A stretch of DNA of 64,000 nucleotides, taken from NCBI GenBank assembly GCA_902728285.1, contig CACVBU010000567.1, positions 310,001 to 374,000 on the forward strand, written 5' to 3'. The stretch comes from Clytia hemisphaerica (taxonomy: Eukaryota; Cnidaria; Hydrozoa; Leptothecata; Clytiidae). Shown piece by piece: positions 10,801 to 22,800 of the stretch. Under the pieces are notes generated by a model. It was not told the origin of the DNA. It saw nothing but the letters and a program-made list of their open reading frames with translations, and did not search any database. The translations under genes were made by a program, and so were the position numbers. Every line of letters starts with the position of its first letter. Position 1 is the stretch's first letter.

Positions 10801-13800
10801 CGGTTTGTCTTTGGTCGATACGTGGATTGAAAAGACGATCATTTGAAGAATCTTTTTGAGTTGTTCTAAGGAGGTTTGGAGCGGTTGAGATGTTGAACAT
10901 TTATTGAAAACGTCTGAAAGCCATGTCTCTAAATCAGTATCTAAATCAATATAATAAGGATGATTCGAAAATTTGGTGTTGTTTTTTTCTACACATAGAA
11001 CAGGGACAAATGACCACCCTGGACCGAATTGGTCACCGAGTTGTTTCTCGAGTATTGAATGGTACTTGTGAGTTGTTCAAATGCTGTTGTGTTATTCGTT
11101 AATGTTCTTTTGACTTCAACGCCAATAATGAGCTTACGTGTCCACGAAAAGATGAGCATATCAAATTCTTGGTGTTTTTTACTAGTAACCTCTGTCATGA
11201 AATTAGGTGATGATAAAACGACAATATCTTGGAGGGTTTCATTGTTCTTAAGAGAGATTAACTTTTCGAATATTGAACGCTCAGTTTTTTCTCCACACTC
11301 ATTAAGGTTCAAATTGAAACAATAACTAAGTCTTGGGTCTTGTGGCGGTAGCTTAGCAATTCTTTTATCGACCTTAGCCTTCTTATTCTTTCCTACTAAG
11401 ATATTCAAGAGAGGTGACTTTGGTTTGATATTGTCCAGCGCAGGAATAAATTGCGAAGATGTCGTGGAAGGCAAATTCAATCTTTGAATGTCGTGCTCTT
11501 GGGTCACAAGGTACATCACTTTCGCATTAAAGATCCATTTATCATATTCTGTTTGATTGATTTCAGTAGTAGTTTGAGTTTGAAGAAATTGATCCAAGTC
11601 TTTGGTAAACCAATCGTCTGGTGATTGTTCCTTGAGGTTATTAAGTACCTTTTTCAGCTGACCCATTATGTTAGGATCTAAGTTTGCAGTTGCACATTCT
11701 CTTGAATATTGGCTGCACATAAACTCTTCCGGTATGAAGATTGGATCATGCCGGTTTGAATCGAACAAGAAAGTTTCTCCATATTCTCTCTTCAAAAGTT
11801 CTTCAGCTGCTAGAAAAGGGTCTTGAAACGTTTGGCCATTACCAAGATCGAATTGTTTGATTTGACCGGTCAATACTGCTTTTTGGTTGCCTATTGATCC
11901 TGCAATTTGTTGGTGTAATGAAGTCGATGGTGTACATTTTGTATGATCAATAACTCGAGATGCAAGACTGTTTATTTCTTGTTCTAGGGTAGCCATGGTT
12001 ACTTCATTGCTTTCTACATTCTTGTTTGATTTAGATAATTTCAATTACATGCTGGAAGATAAAATTCATAATACTAAAAATTTGATTCCCTAAAAGACAT
12101 AGCCAAAAAAATCTGGCTCTGACATTTTTTCTGTTATACTGTTCGCGAGAGAGCCAGATTACACCTACTACACACTCCTTCTCATGACTCTAAGAAGTGT
12201 CTTTAAATTATAAACTTTATGTTAAATTTTTTTTTGTCTTTTCATCTCTCAAACATTTTTTGTCTTTTGACACGATTCTGGGTATGAATTTCCTAAAGTC
12301 ATTACGCGTAAGATAATTGCTTTCTTGAGTTTTCTAAGCCAATCAAAATACAAGAACAGAAATATGTGCTAGGTCTCACCGTGCGACCATAGTCACAGCA
12401 GTTGAAACAAATAATGGGTAATCTTTGCTGAGTAGATCATAGTAGTTTGGTACCGGCAATCCTGCATAGCGCGAAGCGAGGCGGCGAGGAAATGGACCTG
12501 ATCGATCAAATTGCCGGCGCTAAACAGTGGTCAGCTTATTTTAAAGATGGCGCGTTATTTTACTTCAGCTGAAGACGAAGAAGTTCTATCTAGTGTTTTA
12601 TTTAGGATATCTGTGTTTTGATGACGGCTCTTTATCCGACACTGACAAATTTTGGGCTCACGCCAGTGGTAAACAGCGGTAAATAACGCCACAACTAACA
12701 AAAATTGCTTATATAAACTCTTCTCAAACTTAATATAAATATTGGCATTAACCTAGTCTACACAATAGACAGCTCCAGGCTTTTATGCGTTACTCTTGGT
12801 CTATAGGCACTGCTATAGGCGGCCACTAGTAACCCCCACCGGGAAATGCTTATTAGGTTTAAACACAATAGACAACTTTCACAAAAGATGTTTATCAATA
12901 GAGATTTCAAAAATAGAATGTTTAAAACACAGCTGATTGGTTTAGGTTTCGAAACTCTCTATAGTTTCATTAAAACCTTAGTGCGCATGCGATTTATCCG
13001 GAGAATTTCAATATTCAAAACAAGAGCAGTGCTCATATCCCGAATAGTAGGAGTTTTACGCTCGAAACGGAGGAAGATATGATGTAGCCTACTTTACCGC
13101 CCTCGGCCTCGTTTTCGTGTAAATATCACTTTTTAAAGCGTCTTTGAGAGATCAGGTTGCTGTATAACACAGGTTACAAGTTACTGGTTAGTGATGACAG
13201 GTACAGCTCTAATTAATTCAATTCAAAAGGAAAATATCTCAAAAGCTAAAAAAATTTATCTATACAATACTCCGCCTCTATTTCATTCACTTAAAACCAT
13301 TTCAAACGTGACAACTCAACCACGTGCTTTTGTCGATCTTTCATATCTTACTGTTTGTATAGAACAGACCTTTCAAAATCAAAATGGATCATTGGGGTTT
13401 GGCGAACCTTTTTTAAGTCAAAAAACATTTCTTGAAAATGTGTTGATACCCCCTGGAAAATGGCAAACTATGCAAAAAACCCTATGAATATTTCTTTTTA
13501 TACCTTAAGCTGGTTTTAGCTTAAATTTACCCCAAATTTTTTTTTTTTCAAAATCGGGATCCCTCACATTTTGGGTACTACCATTGCACATTTTTCAGTG
13601 GTCTAGTCCAAAGATAGGGTAGATCGTCAACTACCATTTTTAGCATGATGTCAAAAATCTCAAAGTGTAGTATTTTTTTGTGAAAATTTTATCTATTGTA
13701 AGACATTTCGCGCAATTTTTAACCTCCTTGATTAAAAACCCAGCATTCCTCAGGGAGTCTTTGATTCTCACTCAAGCGAAAAATGAGTAAAAATGGCATT

Positions 13801-16800
13801 TTTGGCCATTTTAAGGCCATGAAAATCCAGGAAAAGGTCAAAATGGTTTCTAAATGGTGTGTTGTGCGCAGATTTGTAATACTTTCTGCGCAGGTTTGTA
13901 ATACTTCTCTGCGCAGATTTGTAATTTGGAATTGATATTTTCATTGGTAACCAAATTCTATTCTGCGAACAAAATGCATTAAAAAGACTTAGAAAATAAT
14001 ACCCAACTAAAGTTGTGATTATTGAGCACATCGAATAAATAATCAATTAATATTTCTTTTGTAAGCAGAGCTTTTATAAGAAATTTATCTGGTAATATAA
14101 AAATTGTTTATGAGAATAGCACGGACATAATTTTTTATGAGAACTGCTTTTATAAGAAACTAATCAATAACTCGTAAAATAAAAATTATTTCTTGTCGGT
14201 AATTGTTTATTTCGAAGTAAACAAGGTACGAAGAATAACATGAACATGTACATTTTTTATAAGAACTGCTTTTATAAGAAACTAATCAATAAATCGTAAA
14301 ATAAAAATAATTTCTTGTCGGTAATTGTTTATTTCGAAGTGAGCAAGGTACGAAGAATAACATTAACATATTTTTTATAAGCACTGCTTTTATAAGAAAC
14401 TAACCAATAACTCGTAAAATAAAAATAATTTCTTGTCGGTAACTGTTTATTTCAAAGTAAAAAAGGTGCGAAGAATAACATGAACGTATTCATTTTTTAT
14501 AAGAACTGCTTTTATAAGAAACTAATCAATAACTCGTAAAATAAAAATTATTTCTTGTCGGTAATTGTTTATTTCGAAGTAAACAAGGTACGAAGAATAA
14601 CATGAACATGTACATTTTTTATAAGAACTGCTTTTATAAGAAACTAATCAATAAATCGTAAAATAAAAATAATTTCTTGTCGGTAATTGTTTATTTCGAA
14701 GTGAGCAAGGTACGAAGAATAACATTAACATATTTTTTATAAGCACTGCTTTTATAAGAAACTAACCAATAACTCGTAAAATAAAAATTATTTCTTGTCG
14801 GTAACTGTTTATTTCGAAGTAAACAAGGTACGAAGAATAACATGAACATGTTTATTTTTATAAGAACTTTGTTACAAAGTATAGAAATGTGCCCTCCCAG
14901 TTATTACCATAATGGCTTTATGGCAACTCCTGAACTTGGGCACAGGGTGTACGGGATGCACTTTGTTATGAAAAAACAATTAATGATATAAAAATATTTT
15001 TGTCAACATTTTAACATTTCAAGATGTAGTACCAAAATTGATGAACAATTCATAAGATGATATGATAAGAAAATATTGATTTGCTCTAAAACCACCTTCT
15101 ACCCAGCTAGGAAACCTGTCCCCTCTGACTGGATTTCTTTTATAACCTTTCATAGCACCTACATTACATTCCAGCATAATATCTCAAGTAGAAAATTATT
15201 GGAACAATTTCCATTAGATTAAAATATATTGATTCGTTTCTTATAATAGCTCAAAAACATTGTGGCTTTTCATACATTAATAAGGAATGTAACCAACAAT
15301 TTAAACAATATATTTCGACATTTTTTGTCATCATCAGGTCTAAAAACAAATAAAATCAGTTTAAAAACAGATTAAAAACAAACAAACTTTATACACGATA
15401 TAATATGTACATACTCTCTCTCTCATAACACTCTCTCTATACACATATTGACAAATTAAAAGTAAAACGAATAATGTCGCTTAAAATTGCAAGCAATCCC
15501 AAGGGACATTTCCCGTCATGACACTAATTAAAATTTTATTATTAATGTGTGGCTTTTAAATTCATCCTTTGTGTTGAGTGATGGTCTCAGTTCTTTTATG
15601 TACAACGCTTCTTTAATGAGTAATTGTCTTTGATACTTTGCTCTTGCAAGAATTACGACATCGTTTTCCATTGTTATTTTTACGTCACATGCTTTACAAT
15701 GAATTCCCACTGGAGTTGACGGTTTTGCGTGCTCTTTAATTCGGGTAGTTAGATGCAGAACTGACTGTCCGACATAGCGCGAATCACATCGCGGACACGA
15801 AATCATATACACTACACTGCTTTGAAGAGCTTTCTCAATAGGTGGTTTCAATGGAGGAAGTACGGTTTTTAACTTTCGTAAAGTTAAGACGGTTTTACAC
15901 GGGGCTTGCATTCGTTTTAACGTACACTTAAACTTGTCCGTCAATTTTCCACGATATTGAAGGAAAAAGAGCTTTTCTTCCTCCTCGATGGATTCTTCTT
16001 CCACATTTACAACTTCCGGCTGGATTATTGAATTTAAACATTTCTCAATAATTGGATCGTAGAACGCAGGTGGATATTGGTTATTTTCCAATATCTTTTT
16101 TGCCTTCTCAAGACTTTGGTGAATGTTTTTCCATGTATTACATGCACGAAAAATTCGATGTACCATACCAGCTACTACTGAACGTTTGTAAGTAATGGGA
16201 GCTAACGCGTGGAAATTCATAAGTAACCCAGTGTCGGTCTCTTTACTGTACCAAGTAGATGTCAGGTCTCCATCTGGGCTACGTTGAATAAGCATGTCAA
16301 GAAATGGTAAGGAACGGCCCTTTTCGTATTCAATCGTGAATTTAAGCGATTGGTGTAGATTGTTTATCTCCTCCAATTTTTCGTTGATCTTATCTGCTCT
16401 AATGTTACGTAAGTAGTCATCCATATACCTGGCAAACAAACAAGCATCATCCTTGACATGACAATCAAATCAGTCGACTCCAGTGGGAATTCATTGTAAA
16501 GCATGTGACGTAAAAATAACAATGGAAAACGATGTCGTAATTCTTGCAAGAGCAAAGTATCAAAGACAATTACTCATTAAAGAAGCGTTGTACATAAAAG
16601 AACTGAGACCATCACTCAACACAAAGGATGAATTTAAAAGCCACACATTAATAATAAAATTTTAATTAGTGTCATGACGGGAAATGTCCCTTGGGATTGC
16701 TTGCAATTTTAAGCGACATTATTCGTTTTACTTTTAATTTGTCAATATGTGTATAGAGAGAGTGTTACGAGAGAGAGAGTATGTACATATTATATCGTGT

Positions 16801-19800
16801 ATAAAGTTTGTTTGTTTTTAATCTGTTTTTAAACTGATTTTATTTGTTTTTAGACCTGATGATGACAAAAAATGTCGAAATATATCGTTTCTTAAAAAGT
16901 TGATGCTTATAGGAAAAATGAAAATATTGAAATTGTATTCAAAATCCCATGTTTGTATTGAAAGAACCAACTGCCGAAAGCCAATTTTCATTAGATTGAA
17001 ATATATTGATTCGTTTTTTATAAAGTTGATGCTTATAAGAAAAATGAAAATATCGAAATTGTTCAAAATCCCATGTTTGTATTGAAAGAACCAACTGCCG
17101 AAAGCCAATTTTCATTAGATTAAAATATATTGATTCGTTTCTTATAAAGTTGATGCTTATAAGAAAAATGAAAATATGGAAATTGTTCAAAATCCCATGT
17201 TTGTATTGAAAGAACCAACTGCCAAAAGCCAATTTTCGTTAGATTAAAAGATATTGATTCGTTTCTTATAAAGTTGATGCTTATAAGAAAAATGAAAATA
17301 TCGAAATTGTTCAAAATCCCATGTTTGTATTGAAAGTACCAACTGCCGAAAGCCAATTTCCATTAGATTGAAAGATATTGATTCGTTTCTTATAAAGTTG
17401 ATGCTTATAAGAAAAATGAAAATGCTTAAAATTATTCCCAATCCATGTTTGTATTGAATGAACCAACTGCCAAAAGCCAATTTTCATTAGATTAAAATAT
17501 ATTGATTCCATTCTTATAAAGTTGATGCTTATAGGAAAAATGAAAATATTGAAATTGTATTCAAAATCCCATGTTTGTATTGAAAGAACCAACTGCCGAA
17601 AGCCAATTTTCATTAGATTGAAATATATTGATTCGTTTTTTATAAAGTTGATGCTTATAAGAAAAATGAAACTATCGAAATTATTCAAAATCCCATGTTT
17701 GTATTGAAAGAACCAACTGCCGAAAGCCAATTTTCATTAGATTAAAATATATTGATTCGTTTCTTATAAAGTTGATGTTATAAGAAAAATGAAAATATGG
17801 AAATTCATCAAAATCCCATGTTTGTATTGAATGAACCAACTGCCAAAAGCCAATTTTCATTAGATTAAAAGATATTGATTCGTTTCTTATAAAGTTAATG
17901 TTCATACTAAAGATATACAACCTTTGTGTGATTTTCTGATTATTTTCTAAGTCTTTTTTCGAAACTTTTCTTCGTGGGAAACATATGCCCTCGAAGTAAA
18001 AATCTAAATTCCAAATTACAAATCTGCGCAGAGAAGTATTAGATTTCTGCGCAGCTCAAGTATTACAAATTTGCGCAAAATTTATTACAAATCTGCGCAG
18101 GTATTACAAATCTGCGCAGAAAGTATTACAAATCTGCGCAGGTATTACAAATCTGCGCAAGTATAACAAATCTGCGCACAACATGGTGTCTTGTACTAAT
18201 ATTCAACATAAAAAGACAAAATAACCCCAGTGAGATTGCTCAATGTTTCAATTTCAGGCTAAACAGGCCGATTTTCTCTGATTCTGGGTACCCACAACTT
18301 TTAAACTTTTCAAGGTACACACTTGAAATTTTCAGCAATGAAACATTTCAGAGATAGCTCCAGGAAATATCAATTTTGAGTCTTCAAAAATTTCCTACAA
18401 ATCCATAATGGTGCCCTAGAAGAAAAGCTGGTAACGAACGAATGAACGGCCGAATTGACAATATGACTTAATTTAAAGAATTTCAATGTAGGTCCAAAAA
18501 GCAAGCTGTTGGCGTTAATTTCAAATTACGAAAATTACAAAACTCGTTCTAAGAATTTGATAACATTGAACAAAAGAAATTGACTAAAAAAGTATAAAAG
18601 TCAACAAATAATAATGATAACATCAACAACATCAGAATAAGCAAAAACAATTCTGTAGTCAAAACAAATCAACTCTACAAGTATTAACAAAAGAAATTGA
18701 CTAAAAAAGTGTAAAAGTCAACAAAAAATAATGATAACATCAACAACATCAGAATAAGCAAAAACAATTCTGCAGTCAAAACAAATCAACTCTACAAGTA
18801 TTAACAAAAGAAATTGACTAAATAAGTGTAAAAGTCAACAAAAAATAATAATAACATCAACAACATCAGAATAAGCAAAAACAATTCTGCAGTCAAAACA
18901 AATCAACTCTACAAGTATTAACAAAAGAAATTGACTAAAAAAGTGTAAAAGTCAACAAAAAATAATAATAACATCAACAACATCAGAATAAGCAAAAACA
19001 ATTCTGCAGTCAAAACAAATCAACTCTACAAGTATTAACAAAAGAAATTGACTAAAAAAGTGTAAAAGTCAACAAATAATAATGATAACATCAACAACAT
19101 CAGAATAAGCAAAAACAATTCTGCAGTCAAAACAAATCAACTCTACAAGTATTAACAAAAGAAATTGACTAAAAAAGTGTAAAAGTCAAACAAAAAAAAT
19201 AATGATAAACATCAACAACATCCAGAATAAGCAAAAACAATTCTGCAGTCAAAACAAATCAACTCTACAAGTATTAACAAAAGAAATTGACTAAATAAGT
19301 GTAAAAGTCAACAAAAAATAATGATAACATCAACAACATCAGAATAAGCAAAAACAATTCTGCAGTCAAAAAAAATCAACTCTACAAGTACTAACAAAAG
19401 GAATCGACTAAAAAAGCGTGAAAGTCAACAAAAAATAATAATAACATCAACAACATCAGAATCAAGCAAAAAAAATTCAGCCGTCAAAAAAAATCAACTC
19501 TACACGCATTACTAATACACAAAAAAATACACCCAATTTTTTTCAACGGTAAAAACTAAAATTAATATTAAGAACAAATTTAAGAACACAACATTTTTAA
19601 GCAATCTAAATTCCAAAGAAAGGATCTTAAAACATTACAGAAACATTTGGTTGAAAAGAAGAAAAAATCTAAATGCAAACTGAAATAATAACAGCTGAAT
19701 ATATACATAGGTAGATCCAATTCTTTAGTTCGGTGGCAAAAGTGAAGAAAATAAGAATTTTCGCACAGCCTAAATGGCAAAACCCTAAAGTTCTTATAAA

Positions 19801-22800
19801 AGAAAGAACGTTGAATACCTTTTATTTAATCAATAGCACAGAGAATAAAAGACAACTTTAATTAGTTTGATTGATGTTTGATCTCATGCAGGCTGATTAG
19901 TTGATCTAGTAATAGTAATTACTCATTTCATTTAAAACCATCCATCTATACTTTAACAGGGATTGAAGGTTTTGTTTTTAAATAAGAGTGATATCGTTTG
20001 CTTACTCATTAATTTCAATTTACAACCTTTTTCACATTGGATAGACCTTTTCCACCGTAGCTGCCAATTGCCGCGCGGGCATTTTTTTGTACGCTTTATC
20101 CCACTAAAACCGTCCCAGTCCTTTTTTCGCACCTATAGACAATAGAAAAATGTGTCAAAAAAGGATTGGATCGAGTTTAGGGGATGATTAAGAGCCATTT
20201 TTTTTAAGAGTCTTCAGGGTGTGATACCTCATCCTCTTGGATTTTGATGAAATTTTGACCAAATGATCCATCACACAAGAAAATAAGACCCTGAAAATTT
20301 CACCTTGATATCTCAAGTAGTTTTGAAGATACAGCGTCTCAAAGATAGGCTACTAAGCGGAAATTGACCCCTAAAAATCATGAACTCTGGTGGGGAGCAG
20401 ATTTTGAAAGCCAATGAATTTTTATTCAAGTACATTAGAAAGCTGATTTACAGTGGATTTCAAGAACTTTTTGTAGGGAATCAGAAAAAATCAAATTGAG
20501 TCTCCAAAATTTTCCCCAAAAATCTCTAGCACCTCCTGTAGAGGGCTTCAAACTTTGTGTAATCTGGGTTTGGAAGCACTTTTAGCTGTCTGCTGATGGT
20601 CCTTGAGACTTTTTTGAAGCAAACTTTTGACCTGGAGTGGTTTACTGGTGGGTTTTGGCCACAAAAATAACATTTTCAGGATTTCTATTTTTGCGTAACC
20701 GTAAAAAATGGCCGAAAAAATTGCTATTTTGGCTGATCTGGAGCAAAATTCAAGATGGCGTATCTTTTTGAACCCCCTACAAATTTTTTTGAAACTTTCA
20801 GTAATGCTTCCTAAGTAGGTCTAGTTTATAACCTCAAAAAATCTCAGTGGGGGCTTGAAGTCTCTTAAAGAAAATGATTGAAATTGAAAATTTGCTTAAC
20901 TTCGTTGTTTTTTTTTTCCCTCCTAAAATGCTAAATCAGGCCCACTTAAGGGCTCTAATGGTAAATTTTTGTCAAAATATTGGTTGATCTTCTCTAGCCA
21001 ACTAATCATTGGCATTAAGGGAACAACTGTAAAAAAATTCAGGTCATTTCCATTAACAGATGACATTTTATGACTGTTTCTTTATTTTTAAGTTTAGAAT
21101 ATGTAAAAAAATGGGACTGACATCTGGCCTTTCCTACCATTCCAGGGCCTATATTTTCAGGAAAAGCCTCAACCTTTCACAGTTTGGTAAATATTATTCC
21201 TAAATATAAGCAGGTTACTTCAACTAAATGGGTTTAACAGTACTTAATTCCTATTCAAAAACTTTTTAGACTCATTCAGAAATCCTACTTTGACAATAAT
21301 TTGCGCTTTACCGCAAAATTTCTAAGTCCAAGTGTCGTGATTAACTTTAGACTGGGAAAAAACGACGAAGTTAAGCAATATTTCAATCGATCATATCTTT
21401 AAGAGACTTCAAGCCCCCATTGAGATTTTTTGAGGTTATAAACTAGACCTACTTAGGAAGCATTACTGAAAGTTTCAAAATAATTTGTAGGGGGTTCAAA
21501 AAGATACGCCATCTTGAATTTTGCTCCAGATCTGCCAAAATAGCAATTTTTTCGGCCATTTTTGACGGTTACGCAAAAATAGAAATCCTGAAAATGTTAT
21601 TTTTGTGGCCAAAACCCACCAGTAAACCACTCCAGGTCAAAAGTTTGCTTCAAAAAAGTCTCCAAGGAACATCAGCAGACAGCTAAAAGTGCTTCTAAAC
21701 CCAGATTACACAAAGTTTGAAGCCCTCTACAGGAGATACTAAAGATTTTCGGGGAAAATTTTGGAGACTCAATTTGATTTTTTCTGATTCCCTACAAAAA
21801 GTTCTTGAAATCCACTGTAAATCAGCTTTCTAATGTACTTGAATAAAAATTCATTGGCTTTCAAAATCTGCTCCCCACCAGAGTTCATGATTTTTAGGGG
21901 TCAATTTTCGCTTAGTAGCCTATCTTTGAGACGCTGTATCTTCAAAACTACATGAGATATCAAGGTGAAATTTTCATGGTCTTATTTTCTTGTGTGATGG
22001 ATCATTTGGTCAAAATTTCATCAAAATCTAAGAGGGTGAGGTATCACACTTTCTTTATTCTGAAGATTTTTAAAAAAAATGGCTCTTAAATAATTAAGTG
22101 GCACGCGCCTGACCGCGCGATTACGGTCGAAAAGGTGTATTGACACATATGCGCAGCAAGATTGGTCAAAAAAGAAAAATATTTTTTGCTTATGCCAGCA
22201 TGATATAACAATAGGCAAACACTGTCTTGGGATTAAGTATCTATATGATATGAAACGGGAACACTCATGTAAATATGAAACCTTTAACAGGGATTAATTC
22301 GAAGGGGCTTTAAAAAAAGACGCGAGGCTTGACAACAGAATAATCTTTTGAAAAAATGATCTTTTCTTTCATGCATTTGATAAGAATGCATTGCTTTCTT
22401 TATACGGCGAATAAATGGAATATTCATAATTGAATTGGCCAAAAAAATTAAGAATGTGATAAGAATATCACAATTATGGAATTGCAAACTGAACCTAAGA
22501 TTGCCATTCTTTAGAATATCTTTAGTTTAACTTTCACAAAAATGAATAATGTAAGAATAAGAATACTGTAGTGTAAGAATATTTTAGGATAGTTTTCCCA
22601 AAAAAGTTAAGAATATCCATGATGAAATAGAAAAACACCATTCTTATAAAAAATCGTTACCTCCGCAGTTGTACGCATAAGTTTATTTCTATTCACTGAC
22701 TTACTTAATGATGATAATCAAAATTCTGCCTTATAATGAGCACTTTAATACGTCATAATCGTCAAGCTCAGGAGATAAGAGCTCCTCACAAACTTTATGA

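Larger units (their letters stand above)
13852..18190. mobile_element. Symmetric element with motif-array ends and inverted satellite arrays
   Basis: The left end (13852-13935) has three copies, and the right end (about 18010-18185) about seven, of GCGCAGATTTGTAATAC. They are in opposite orientation, with outermost TGTGCGCAGATTTG at both termini. Inside the left end is a 121-bp array; inside the right end is a 124-bp array. The two arrays share ATTGATT-GTTTCTTATAAA in inverted orientation. A Penelope-like element sits between them. No transposase frame was found, so mobility would need help from elsewhere. Confidence 0.6.

Noticed and set aside
12548-12622. A short frame starting MARYFTSAEDEEVL
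   Set aside because: It resembles a Myb-like N-terminus but stops after 24 codons and no continuing exon was found.
16818-17920. Overlapping frames of 60-140 codons on both strands
   Set aside because: They are translations of the 124-bp satellite and repeat with its period.
13852-18190. An LTR retrotransposon
   Set aside because: The end repeats are inverted, not direct, and there is no gag-pol frame; the only RT is Penelope-like.
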